Below, in pieces: positions 49,901 to 58,147 of a DNA stretch of 64,000 nucleotides. Under the pieces are notes generated by a model. The model saw only the letters and a program-made list of their open reading frames with translations. It was not told the origin of the DNA and searched no databases. Within the stretch, counting starts at the first letter, position 1. The number at the start of each line of letters is the position of its first letter. The DNA is from Streptomyces sp. NRRL F-2664 (GTDB taxonomy: Bacteria; Actinomycetota; Actinomycetes; Streptomycetales; Streptomycetaceae): NCBI RefSeq assembly GCF_000719345.1, contig NZ_JOFX01000008.1, positions 62,001 through 126,000 on the forward strand, in the 5' to 3' direction. Both the position numbers and the translations under genes were made by a program.

Positions 49901-50769
49901 TTTCCCGCTCCCACGGCTTCGGCCGTGCTCTCCCGGCGCGGCAAGGGGGGTACGGCTGCCTCCGCCCCGGTGCCGGTGGCGCTGCCGATGCCGACCCCGC
50001 CGGTGCCCTGCGGGTCCGGGTCGTGCGCGGGCGGGCGGGGGACGAGCAGCAGGGCGATCCCGAGCAGGGCGGCGGCGACGGCGGCGTCGAGCCAGTAGTG
50101 GTTGGCGGTGCCGACTATCACCAGGAGCGTCACCAGCGGGTGCAGCAGCCACAGCAGGCTCCACCGCGACCGCTTCCCGCTCCGGGTCGCGGCGATCATG
50201 CCGACCGCGAGCATCAGCGCCCAGCCGAAGTGCAGGGAGGGCATCGCGGCGAACTGGTTGGCCAGGGTGTCGGCGTCCGGCGCGGCGCGGTAGACGGTGG
50301 GGCCGTAGACCTGTCCGGTGTCGACGAGCCGGGCGGCCGGGAGCATCCGCGGGGGCGCGAGGGGATAGGCGAGGTGCAGGACGAGCGCGGCGGCGGTGAG
50401 CGCGGCGAGCACCCGGCGGGTCCACAGGTAGTGCGCAGGTCGGCGGACGTAGAGCCAGATCAGGAAGAGCGCGGTGGCGGGGAAGTGGACGACCGCGTAG
50501 TAGCTGTTCGCGGCGGTCACCAGGGCGTCTCCGTGGAGCATCAGCCGCTGCACCGCTCCTTCGCCGGGCAGGTGCAGGAGGCGCTCGGCGTCCCATATCC
50601 GGTCCGCGTTGCGGAAGGCCTCGCCGGTGCGGTCGGTCGAGAGCAGCCGGCCCGCCTTGTAGAGGGCGAAGAAGCCCACGACGAGGAGCAACTCGCGTAT
50701 GAGGCGCCGGCGGGCGGCGGCTCCGGGGCCGGCGGTCGGCGGCCTGGCCGGCGTGGTGTGGGCGGTCAT
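49897..50769 (-). CDS. PAP2-family membrane phosphatase (inositol-phosphoryl-type)
   Basis: This 290-residue membrane protein has five or six helices and the PAP2 catalytic motifs: AAMPSLHFGWALMLA (PSLH) and VIVGTANHYWLDAAVA (SR-x6-H-like end, here GTANHYWLD), as in the inositol phosphorylceramide synthase-like branch. Members dephosphorylate lipid phosphates or transfer head groups. The C-terminal 45 residues are a hydrophilic tail. The start is ATG 50769, just beside the operator array, and the gene begins the PAP2-DMT operon. Confidence 0.82.
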   Translation of the reverse strand: MTAHTTPARPPTAGPGAAARRRLIRELLLVVGFFALYKAGRLLSTDRTGEAFRNADRIWDAERLLHLPGEGAVQRLMLHGDALVTAANSYYAVVHFPATALFLIWLYVRRPAHYLWTRRVLAALTAAALVLHLAYPLAPPRMLPAARLVDTGQVYGPTVYRAAPDADTLANQFAAMPSLHFGWALMLAVGMIAATRSGKRSRWSLLWLLHPLVTLLVIVGTANHYWLDAAVAAALLGIALLLVPRPPAHDPDPQGTGGVGIGSATGTGAEAAVPPLPRRESTAEAVGAGK

Positions 50770-50812
50770 CCCCCGGTCTCTCTTCCTGTTTGCGCGCACA
50801 GCGACACGCCAG

Positions 50813-50856
50813 TGTATCGATACATTGGCGTATCGATACGCTGATGTACCGATACG
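50813..50856. promoter_or_regulatory. Three 12-bp operators at exact 16-bp spacing
   Basis: TGTATCGATACA (50813-50824), CGTATCGATACG (50829-50840) and TGTACCGATACG (50845-50856) start exactly 16 bp apart. The first two are perfect palindromes and the third deviates at one position. They lie between the PAP2 start (50769) and the divergent TetR start (50922), where a TetR repressor would control both genes. Confidence 0.75.
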
Positions 50857-50921
50857 GTCGCGTTCCCGTACACTTCGGAGCGGAACCCGTACCCCCGGCG
50901 CCCCGAGGAGAGCCGCACCCC

Positions 50922-51554
50922 ATGACGTCGACGCCGACCCCCGCGCGCCGCTCCAAGATCACGCCGGAGCGGCAGCAGGAGTTCTTCGACGCCGTCCTGG
51001 AGCAGCTGCGCGAGCACGGCTACGAGGCCCTGACGATGGAGGGCGTCGCCGCCCGGGCCAGCTGCGGCAAGTCGACGCTCTACCGGCAGTGGAAGAGCAA
51101 GCCCCAGCTGGTCGCCGCCGCCCTGCGCTCTGCCCGGCGGGGCACCCTCGCCGCGGTCGACACCGGAAGCCTGGCGGGCGACCTGCGCGAGGCGGCCCGG
51201 ATCGCGGCCGGCACCTCCGGCCGGGACACGCGGCTCACGCAGGCGCTCGGTCATGCCGTGCTCAGCGACGAGGCGCTCCAGGCCGCCCTGCGCGAGGCAC
51301 TGGTCGAGCCCGAACTGGCCGCCTTCGACGCGATGGTGGGGCGGGCCGTGGCCCGCGGCGAGCTGGCCGCGGACCATCCCGCCGTGGAGTTCCTGCCCGC
51401 CCAGCTGATGGGCGTGCTCCGGATCCGGCCGGTGCTGGAGGGGCGGTACGCGGACGCCGACTACCTGATCCGGTTCGTGGAGGCGGTCATGCTCCCGGCC
51501 CTGGGTCTCGCGCCCGCCCGCCCCGCCGGGCCGGCGCCCGACCAGGCCCCCTGA
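50922..51554 (+). CDS. TetR-family transcription repressor
   Basis: This 210-residue regulator has the N-terminal TetR helix-turn-helix (EQLREHGYEALTMEGVAARA, then CGKSTLYRQWKSKPQLVAAA) and an all-helical ligand domain related to TetR_C_16/AcrR types (LRIRPVLEGRYADADYLIRF). It starts at ATG 50922 after GAGGAG. It is divergent from the PAP2-DMT operon and almost surely binds the three operators between them. The inducer is unknown; lipids or drugs are plausible given its neighbours. Confidence 0.88.
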   Translation: MTSTPTPARRSKITPERQQEFFDAVLEQLREHGYEALTMEGVAARASCGKSTLYRQWKSKPQLVAAALRSARRGTLAAVDTGSLAGDLREAARIAAGTSGRDTRLTQALGHAVLSDEALQAALREALVEPELAAFDAMVGRAVARGELAADHPAVEFLPAQLMGVLRIRPVLEGRYADADYLIRFVEAVMLPALGLAPARPAGPAPDQAP

Positions 51555-51702
51555 ACCGGCGGGCCGTCGTCCCGGTGACCGGACGACGACCCGCCCGCGC
51601 TGCCTCGTGGGGACGGCGGCAGCGCGCCACCCGGACCGGGCGGCGGCCACTCACCCGAGTGCCCGCCGCCCGTTCTGAGCGGCCCGACGGTCTCCGCCGC
51701 AT

Positions 51703-52254
51703 TCAGCGGACCCCGCCCATGGCCCGGGTGAACGACTCGGGGTCCGTGTCGAACCCGGCCAGCCGTACGTCGAGCGACCAGGCGCCCGAGCCGTCCCTGG
51801 TGAACTCGCCGACGGTGGCGGCGGTGGCGGCGGGCAGGCCCGCGAAGTCGCCCTGGGCGAGGTCGGTATGGCCCTCCCTGATCCGGAAGCCCGTACCGGC
51901 GACGTCGGCGAAGGTCTTCGCGCGGCCGTCCCCCCGCCCCGTCCCCGCGCCGCTGTCCTGGATGACCACGCCGATCACCACACGGGCCGATTCCGGGGGC
52001 ATCCGGTGCAGTTCGAGGATCATGACCTCGTCGTAACCGAAGCCCTGGCCGGTGTGGCTGTCCCGGTTGAGACTGATGGTCCCGTCCGGCGACCGGCTGC
52101 CGAAGTGCACGAGCTGGACGGGAGTCCCGTGCGGATCCGCGGCGGAGTACACCGCGGCGACGAGGTCGAGGTCGTTCGCGGGAGTGCCGGCCGGGCTGGG
52201 GTCCCACCGCAGCGCGACCTCCACCTTCGCCAGTCCTTTGCGTACACCGGTCAC
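51703..52254 (-). CDS. TerD-family protein
   Basis: This 183-residue protein starts at GTG 52254 and has the TerD beta-sandwich: LAKVEVALRWDPSP, ANDLDLVAAVYSAADPHGTP (calcium-binding DLD), LVHFGSRSPDGTISLNRDSH and GDDExxxxxL-like GYDEVMILELHRMP. TerD proteins bind calcium and are linked to tellurite and phage resistance and to envelope stress, and are abundant in Streptomyces development. A second gene that commonly accompanies terD here lies 123 bp upstream. The larger ter operon with TerC and others is not present. Confidence 0.88.
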   Translation of the reverse strand: MTGVRKGLAKVEVALRWDPSPAGTPANDLDLVAAVYSAADPHGTPVQLVHFGSRSPDGTISLNRDSHTGQGFGYDEVMILELHRMPPESARVVIGVVIQDSGAGTGRGDGRAKTFADVAGTGFRIREGHTDLAQGDFAGLPAATAATVGEFTRDGSGAWSLDVRLAGFDTDPESFTRAMGGVR

Positions 52255-52377
52255 CGAACTCCCCCTTCGTTTACGGGTACTGCCCGCCCATGATCCCACG
52301 GGCGGGCCGCCGCGGCCCGAACGGCCGTACGTTCCCGGCCAGTCGGGACACCCTCTCGCGCCGGCGGCGTCCGGCGG

Positions 52378-53484
52378 CTACCAGTCCCCGTCCTGGACGG
52401 GTTTGCCCGGCCTGGGGGCGTTGCCGAGCGGCTTGACCTGGCCGGGGGCGGGCTCGGCCCACGGGGCGTGGTCGTCCCCGAGCCACTCCCCCACCGGCTT
52501 GACCCCGCTCAAGGCGTCGGTCGGTGCCAGGTCGGTGGCCGATTCGTCGTAGTAGTCGAACCACGGCAGTCCGGCCTTGGTGTAGGCGGCCCGGTCGACG
52601 GGCGAAGGCGGAGCCTCCTCCCCGGTGATCGCCCGCCATGCGGGCGGCGGCACCAGGTGCACGAAGACCCGAGCGGTCGGCTCCTCGGCCCAGTCCGACA
52701 GCGGGCGCTCGTCCCGGTAGACCTCCTGCCGCATGCTGCCGCCGACGCCGAGCCCCATCGCGGGGGCCGCCGGCGGTCCCGACCTGCCTCCCGGAGCCGC
52801 CGAGCGCGGCGCCGGGGCACCGGCCGGCGCGGGCGGAGCCATCATCGGGGCGGGGACCGGGCCGCCGAAGCCGGCGGCCATGGGGGCCTGGGCGGGCGCG
52901 GCGCCGTAGGGCCCGGCACCGCCGGGCGGGGCCGGCCGGGCCCGCTCGGCCCGGCGCCACTGCGCGAGCGCCTCACGGCCCAGCTCGAAAGCCTGGAGCT
53001 GCACGCCGCCGGTGGTCTCCTCCCCGGTGACCTGCCCTTCGACGGTGGCGCCGAGCCCCAGCGGCACGGCGACGAACTGGCGCACCGTCCCGTCGCCGGA
53101 GTTGATGCCGTCCAGCCAGGGCTGCCGCGGCAGGACCACGTAGTTCTGCGGGGTGCGTGCCAAACGGCCGCTCCAGCGCTCGCCGGAGACCGCGCACACC
53201 TTCCCGACGCCGACCTGGAGCGCGGCGGGGGTGCGGGTCCCGCCGAAGCTCAGCCACATCGCCTCGCGCAGGTACACGGGCAGCATCACGCCGCCCTTGG
53301 CGAGCCATTCGGGAGGGACCGTGTCGGGATGGTCCTCGACCCTGCGCAGCGGGAATTCGCCGAGCCCCGGCGGCAGCGCGTGCGTTCCGGATTCGGGCAG
53401 GCGCAGCGTCCCTATGAACCGGATCTGCACCCCTTCTCCCAAAAGCAGCGCATTTCCGTCCACCCGTACCGAGCCTGTTCCCAC
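52378..53484 (-). CDS. Hypothetical protein encoded beside terD
   Basis: This 368-residue protein starts at GTG 53484 (AAAGGGGCGG upstream); the open frame extends 24 codons beyond without a site. The N-terminal 180 residues form a beta-rich domain (VRVDGNALLLGEGVQIRFIG, LPVYLREAMWLSFGGTRTPA, FVAVPLGLGATVEGQVTGEE). A Pro/Ala/Gly linker follows, then a C-terminal domain with RVFVHLVPPPAWRAITGEEA and a proline-rich end. It recurs beside terD in Streptomyces as far as I recall and may act with it. No enzyme motif is seen. Confidence 0.65.
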   Translation of the reverse strand: MGTGSVRVDGNALLLGEGVQIRFIGTLRLPESGTHALPPGLGEFPLRRVEDHPDTVPPEWLAKGGVMLPVYLREAMWLSFGGTRTPAALQVGVGKVCAVSGERWSGRLARTPQNYVVLPRQPWLDGINSGDGTVRQFVAVPLGLGATVEGQVTGEETTGGVQLQAFELGREALAQWRRAERARPAPPGGAGPYGAAPAQAPMAAGFGGPVPAPMMAPPAPAGAPAPRSAAPGGRSGPPAAPAMGLGVGGSMRQEVYRDERPLSDWAEEPTARVFVHLVPPPAWRAITGEEAPPSPVDRAAYTKAGLPWFDYYDESATDLAPTDALSGVKPVGEWLGDDHAPWAEPAPGQVKPLGNAPRPGKPVQDGDW

Positions 53485-53701
53485 ACCCGCCCCTTTCTGC
53501 TGGTGAGACCCGGTTGCACCGAAGAAATTACGGTCGAGCCGGATCGTTATCCTCAAGTTTCGCTCAAATGTAGTGACGCTGCGGTCGCCCTCTTCCTAGC
53601 TTCCTCGTACACATGTCTCGACGTGTCGTACGTCCCCGCGGTTCCACACGCCCGGCGATCCCGGTGACGCGTCCCGCGTTCCCCCAGGAAAGAGTGCAAG
53701 C

Positions 53702-54514
53702 ATGAAGGTTCCCCAGGCCGGCGCGGTCGTCGCGGTGATCGCCCTCGCCCTGACCGCCTCCGGGTGCGGTGGCGGAGACGAGGACAAGGGGACCCTGTCC
53801 ATCGGCATCAAGTTCGACCAGCCGGGCATCGGTATGCGCGAGACCGGCGGCGTCTTCACCGGTTTCGACGTGGACGTCGCCACCTACGTGGCCAAGGAAC
53901 TCGGCTACAAGCCGGACCAGATCGAGTTCAAGCAGGTGCTCAGCAACGACCGCGAGCTGCTCCTGCAGTACAACGAGGTCGAGTTCGTCGTAGCGAGCTA
54001 CTCGATCAACGAGAAGCGCAAGGAGAAGGTCGACTTCGCCGGCCCGTACTTCGTCGCGCACCAGGACCTGCTGACCCGCGCCGACGACACCTCCATCACC
54101 AAGGCCGAGGACCTCAACTCGAAGACGATGTGCTCGGTGACCGGTTCCACCTCCGCCGAGAACCTCAAGAAGAACCTCGCCCCCAAGGCGGCCCTGCTGG
54201 AGCTCGGCGGCTACTCGGACTGCGTCGTCGCGCTGCAGGAGGGCCGCGTCGACGCGATGACCACGGACAACGCCATCCTGGCCGGGTACGCCGCACGCAA
54301 GGGCAACGAGGGCAAGTTCAAGCTGACGGGCCAGAGCCTCAGCAACGAGAACTACGGCATCGGGGTCAAGAAGGGCGAGAAGGAACTCCAGGCCAAGATC
54401 AACAACGCGCTGCGGAAGATGGTCCAGGACGGGTCCTGGGAAGCGGCCGTGAAGAAGAACTTCGGCCCGAACTACAAGTACGAGCCGGCTCCGGCGATCA
54501 CCACCGGAGGCTGA
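53702..54514 (+). CDS. Amino-acid ABC-transporter substrate-binding lipoprotein (GluB-like)
   Basis: This 270-residue lipoprotein has a lipobox ALTASGCGGG and a periplasmic-binding-protein fold: LSIGIKFDQPGIGMRETGGV, FDVDVATYVAKELGYKPDQI, VEFVVASYSINEKRKEKVDF and AALLELGGYSDCVVALQEGR. These fit the glutamate/glutamine-binding proteins of ABC importers. No permease or ATPase gene lies next to it, so it would have to dock with a transporter encoded elsewhere. The start is ATG 53702; the leader has AGGAAAGAG. A strong terminator follows. Confidence 0.85.
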   Translation: MKVPQAGAVVAVIALALTASGCGGGDEDKGTLSIGIKFDQPGIGMRETGGVFTGFDVDVATYVAKELGYKPDQIEFKQVLSNDRELLLQYNEVEFVVASYSINEKRKEKVDFAGPYFVAHQDLLTRADDTSITKAEDLNSKTMCSVTGSTSAENLKKNLAPKAALLELGGYSDCVVALQEGRVDAMTTDNAILAGYAARKGNEGKFKLTGQSLSNENYGIGVKKGEKELQAKINNALRKMVQDGSWEAAVKKNFGPNYKYEPAPAITTGG

Positions 54515-54528
54515 CGCCCGCCGGACGC

Positions 54529-54561
54529 GTGGCCGTGCCCCCGGATCGGGGGCACGGCCAC
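54529..54561. terminator. Terminator after the binding lipoprotein gene
   Basis: GTGGCCGTGCCCCC and GGGGGCACGGCCAC form a perfect 14-bp stem with a 5-nt loop, 15 bp after the stop. It closes the single-gene unit. Confidence 0.8.
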
Positions 54562-54725
54562 CGTGCGTCTCCCGGGCCGAGCGGGCCGCACACCCCGACT
54601 TCCACGTCCCGGCCACATGTTTTTTGCCTGATGGGCACATGACAATGCCATCCTCGGGGTGCCACCTGATCCCCCGCCGAATCCCCGGGCGGGGACGGTG
54701 CGTACGGAGAGGCACCCCCCACCCG

Positions 54726-55550
54726 ATGAGAATCTCGCGCTCGACCCCCTGGGCGGCCGGCCTCGCGGCCGTCGCCCTGGTCGCCGTACCGGCGGCCGCG
54801 TCCGCCGGCCAGCAGGACGCGGCGGCGCCCCCCTCGCCCGGGGCCGCTCCCGCCGCGGCCGCCTCGTACGACGCGTACTACGCGCCTGCCGAGGGCAAGA
54901 CGGGCACCGCACTGAAGGCGGCTCTGCACGGCATCATCAAGACGCAGTCCAAGCTGACGTACGACGGGGTGTGGAACGCCCTGAAGGTGACCGACCAGGA
55001 CCCGGCGAACCCGAACAACGTCATCCTGCTCTACTCCGGCCGCTCGCAGTCCAAGGCGACGAACGGCGGCGGCGCCAACGACTGGAACCGCGAGCACGTC
55101 TGGGCGAAGAGCCACGGCGACTTCGGCACGGCCACCGGCCCCGGAACCGATCTGCACCACCTGCGGCCCGAGGACGTCACCGTCAACAGCACCCGCGGCA
55201 ACAAGGACTTCGACAAGGGCGGCAGCCCGGTCGCCGAGGCGCCGGGCAGTCTGACCGACGCCGACTCCTTCGAACCGCGGGACGCGGTCAAGGGCGACGT
55301 GGCCCGCATGCTGCTCTACATGGCCGTCCGCTACGAGGGCGGGGACGGCTTCGCGAACCTCGAGATGAACGACCAGGTCAACAACGGCTCCGCCCCGCTC
55401 TTCGGCCGCATCGGACTGCTGAAGCAGTGGAACCAGCTGGACCCGCCGGACGCCTTCGAGCAGCGCCGCAACCAGGTCATATTCGATGTGTACCAGCACA
55501 ACCGCAACCCGTTCATCGACCACCCGGAGTGGGTCGACGCCATCTGGTGA
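54726..55550 (+). CDS. Secreted endonuclease I-family nuclease
   Basis: This 274-residue protein has a signal peptide (MRISRSTPWAAGLAAVALVA, cleavage near ASAG), an Ala/Pro linker and an endonuclease I domain: WNREHVWAKSHGDFGTAT (the catalytic His of NREHxW), GTDLHHLRPEDVTVNSTRGN (second His-His and Asn ligands) and DVARMLLYMAVRYEG. The family cuts single- and double-stranded DNA without sequence preference using magnesium. Export suggests DNA scavenging or biofilm turnover. The start is ATG 54726. It is the only nuclease of this type in the window. Confidence 0.85.
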   Translation: MRISRSTPWAAGLAAVALVAVPAAASAGQQDAAAPPSPGAAPAAAASYDAYYAPAEGKTGTALKAALHGIIKTQSKLTYDGVWNALKVTDQDPANPNNVILLYSGRSQSKATNGGGANDWNREHVWAKSHGDFGTATGPGTDLHHLRPEDVTVNSTRGNKDFDKGGSPVAEAPGSLTDADSFEPRDAVKGDVARMLLYMAVRYEGGDGFANLEMNDQVNNGSAPLFGRIGLLKQWNQLDPPDAFEQRRNQVIFDVYQHNRNPFIDHPEWVDAIW

Positions 55551-55664
55551 CGGCGGGCGGCGGCTGCGGCGGCCCCCCGGGGTTGACGCGCGCGGGTGCG
55601 GGTATGCGCAGGTCACAGGCTGCGCTCCGCGCCCGTCGGCGGCAGCCCACGGAGGTGCGTGGTG

Positions 55665-55967
55665 ATGGACGGAGCCGGCCTTTCCGATCGCGAGCAGCGC
55701 GCCCTCTCCGCGATCGAGGCAGAACTCAGGGCCGACCGCGCCCTCGACCGGATGCTGCGGTCGGGCCGCCCCAGCCGTCGTGCCGTCTGGACCGCGGTGT
55801 GGGCCGCGGCGACCGTGGCGCTGTTCGTCGCGGCCGCCGTGCGTGTCTCCGAGCCGCTGCTCTGGGGCTGCGCCGCCGCTTGGGCGCTGACGGTGGCCAC
55901 GGCCCTGCCCGCGGCCGTCCAGTGGGTCCACCGCCGCAGACGGCTCCGGCCACGCCCGCCGGGATAG
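55665..55967 (+). CDS. DUF3040 small membrane protein
   Basis: This 100-residue protein starts at ATG 55665 (GGAGG 9 nt upstream). The N-terminal GLSDREQRALSAIEAELRAD is the DUF3040 signature; it is followed by two hydrophobic segments (WTAVWAAATVALFVAAAVRV and LLWGCAAAWALTVATALPAA) and a basic tail. These small actinobacterial proteins sit in the membrane with cytoplasmic ends and have no known role. It is transcribed towards the convergent hexosaminidase gene. Confidence 0.8.
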   Translation: MDGAGLSDREQRALSAIEAELRADRALDRMLRSGRPSRRAVWTAVWAAATVALFVAAAVRVSEPLLWGCAAAWALTVATALPAAVQWVHRRRRLRPRPPG

Positions 55968-55996
55968 CGGCCGGCGTCGGCGGCCCGTGGACTCGC

Positions 55997-57616
55997 TCAG
56001 ATGCGGCCGGCGAGGGCCTGGAAATCGGACCAGGGCAGCTGGGGCGTCCGCGCGTCCCACACCTTCTGGGACAGGGCCGCCAGCGGCATCCTGATGCCCG
56101 CCGCCACCTGGTCCTGGGTCTGCGCGCCGGCCAGGTCGGCCCAGACCGCGAGCCGCCCGCCCAGGATCTGGCCGTCGTAGGAGGCCGGGACGGGGGTGCT
56201 GCCGCGCAGGACGAGCGGGGTCCACTGCTCGTAGATCCGCCGGCCGGTGGGGTAGGTGAACTCGTTCGGCTCGCCGAGGACGTAGTAGAGGTACTCGTCG
56301 TTGAGGTTCACGAGCTTGCGGCCCTCTTGGAGGTACTCCAGCGGCGGACGGGCGCCGATCTCCTTGCCGGTCCAGTAGTCGACCTGGATGTCCTTGGCCG
56401 CGCTCGTCACGCCGCCGGCGAAGAAGCCGTCGTTCCATGCCTTGAGCGCCTTGCCCGACGGGCGGACGACCGCGGCACGGTCGTTGAGCCATCCCGTGGC
56501 CAGGTCCTGCACGCGGGCGGAGGGCCCGTAGCGCTGCTGCGCCGCGCGGGCGAGCTGCGGGAAGGAGGCCTGCGGGTCCCGGACGACCAGCGCCTGGTAC
56601 TCGTCGGCGCCGAGGTGCCAGGCACCGCCGGGGAACAGCGGCCGGTACTCGCGCAGCAGGTCGTCGATCAGCGCGGCCGAGGCCGGGTTGGATATGTCCA
56701 CCGCTCCCTTGACGGCCCTTCCGCTCACATCCCGCAGCTGCAGGTCCGGGTGGGCGCGCAGCACCGCGCCGAGGTGACCGGGCGAGTCGATCTCGGGCAC
56801 CACCGTGATGTGCAGCCGGGAGGCGAGCGCCGTGATGTCGCGGACCTGCGCCTTGGTCAGGTGCGGGGTGGACACGATCTCGGGGTGGCTGTCGGACTGG
56901 ATCCGGAAGGCCTGGTCGTCGGAGAAGTGCAGGCCGAGCTGGTTGAGCTTGAGATCGGCCATCTCGCGCAGTCGGCCCTTGATCCAGTCGGGCGTGAAGT
57001 GCTTCCGCGCTATGTCGAGGTTGAGGCCGCGCTGCGGTTTGGCGGGGCCGTCCCGGACGGTGCCCTCGGGGGCGGAGCCTGCGGCGCGCACGGCCTGTTT
57101 GAGGGTGCGGGTGCCGTAGAAGACGCCGGCCTCGTCGGGGCCGGCGATGCGGACGCGGCCGTCCTGCACGGTGAGCGTGTACGACTCGGGCGTGCCCGCG
57201 CCCTCCACGGAGAGCTCCACGTCGCCGGCGCGCGGCGCCGCGGGCCCGCCGTGGGCGAGGCCCAGTTCCTCGGCGAGCAACCGGGCCTCGTCGCCGAGTG
57301 CGGCCGTGTCGTCCGGCGCGACGACGACGCGGGCGCCGGGGGCGGGCTTCCAGCCGGGGCCGCGGGCCGGCTCGTGTTCCCGTACGGCCGGGATGGTGCG
57401 GGGGGCCGCGGACAGGGCGTAGGTGGGCGACGGGGCCGGCGGGGTGGGGGCGGCGGCCGGGGCGGTCGTGGTGCCGGCCGCGCGGGGCGCCGTGGGGCTG
57501 GGGGCGCGCACCTCGTCGGAGGCGGCCGTGCAGCCCGGGAGGGCAAGGCTGACCAGCGCGGCGGCCGCTGCCGTCGCGAGGGCGTGGATCCTCCTGTGCC
57601 GCTCAAGTTTCCGCAT
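55997..57616 (-). CDS. GH20 beta-N-acetylhexosaminidase, secreted lipoprotein
   Basis: This 539-residue enzyme removes N-acetylglucosamine or N-acetylgalactosamine from chito-oligosaccharides. A lipobox (VSLALPGCTAAS) attaches it to the membrane. A Pro/Ala linker precedes the GH20b N-domain and the TIM barrel: RGLNLDIARKHFTPDWIKGR, LNQLGLHFSDDQAFRIQSDS, TVVPEIDSPGHLGAVLRAHP and the catalytic Asp-Glu pair in WHLGADEYQ. Trp in WNDGFFAG and Tyr in LNDEYLYYVLGEP are usual active-site residues. The start is ATG 57616. The gene has no chitinase neighbour here. Confidence 0.9.
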   Translation of the reverse strand: MRKLERHRRIHALATAAAAALVSLALPGCTAASDEVRAPSPTAPRAAGTTTAPAAAPTPPAPSPTYALSAAPRTIPAVREHEPARGPGWKPAPGARVVVAPDDTAALGDEARLLAEELGLAHGGPAAPRAGDVELSVEGAGTPESYTLTVQDGRVRIAGPDEAGVFYGTRTLKQAVRAAGSAPEGTVRDGPAKPQRGLNLDIARKHFTPDWIKGRLREMADLKLNQLGLHFSDDQAFRIQSDSHPEIVSTPHLTKAQVRDITALASRLHITVVPEIDSPGHLGAVLRAHPDLQLRDVSGRAVKGAVDISNPASAALIDDLLREYRPLFPGGAWHLGADEYQALVVRDPQASFPQLARAAQQRYGPSARVQDLATGWLNDRAAVVRPSGKALKAWNDGFFAGGVTSAAKDIQVDYWTGKEIGARPPLEYLQEGRKLVNLNDEYLYYVLGEPNEFTYPTGRRIYEQWTPLVLRGSTPVPASYDGQILGGRLAVWADLAGAQTQDQVAAGIRMPLAALSQKVWDARTPQLPWSDFQALAGRI

Positions 57617-57680
57617 GTGATGCACCCGTGTCCCCCGTACCAACGTGGCACGGGGGCCACGCTCGCGCGACCCGGCGGTC

Positions 57681-58115
57681 TCAGACCAGGGCGTCGAGTG
57701 CCGCGGCGGCGAAGGCGTGGTCCTGCTCGGGAGCACCGCCGCCGACGCCCACGGCCCCGACGAGCCGGCCGCCGCGGTGGACCGGCAGTCCGCCCGCGAT
57801 GAACAGCAGCGGGCGGTCCAGGGCGGTGGGCAGCGTGTGGAAGGGACCGTCGGGGCGGACCGCATCGGCCAGGTCGGCGGTCGGCGCGTCGAGCTGGAGG
57901 GCCGTGTAGGCCTTGCGGGTGCTGGTCTCGCCGGAGATCAGTACGGCCCGGTCGTCACGGCGGAAGGCCAGCAGGTGGCCGCCGGCGTCGAGGACGGTGA
58001 CGCTGACCGCGGCCCCGGCCGCCGCGGCGGCGGAGGCGGCCGTGGTGACGAGCCGTTCGGCGTCCTCGGTGGTCAGGGGGGTGACGGCGGTACGGGTGGC
58101 GGTGGGAGTGGACAT
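57681..58115 (-). CDS. GlcG/HbpS-type small heme-binding-like protein
   Basis: This 144-residue protein has the GlcG/HbpS fold: TEDAERLVTTAASAAAAAGA, VSVTVLDAGGHLLAFRRDDR, SGETSTRKAYTALQLDAPTA and the final GVGGGAPEQDHAFAAAALDA. In Streptomyces reticuli HbpS binds heme and senses redox stress with a two-component system. No SenS/SenR partners are near. It has no signal peptide, unlike HbpS. It follows the MFS exporter by 32 bp on the same strand and is probably co-transcribed under MarR control. Confidence 0.8.
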   Translation of the reverse strand: MSTPTATRTAVTPLTTEDAERLVTTAASAAAAAGAAVSVTVLDAGGHLLAFRRDDRAVLISGETSTRKAYTALQLDAPTADLADAVRPDGPFHTLPTALDRPLLFIAGGLPVHRGGRLVGAVGVGGGAPEQDHAFAAAALDALV

Positions 58116-58147
58116 GCCGGTGTCTCCTTGAGGGGGGTGTACGGGGA

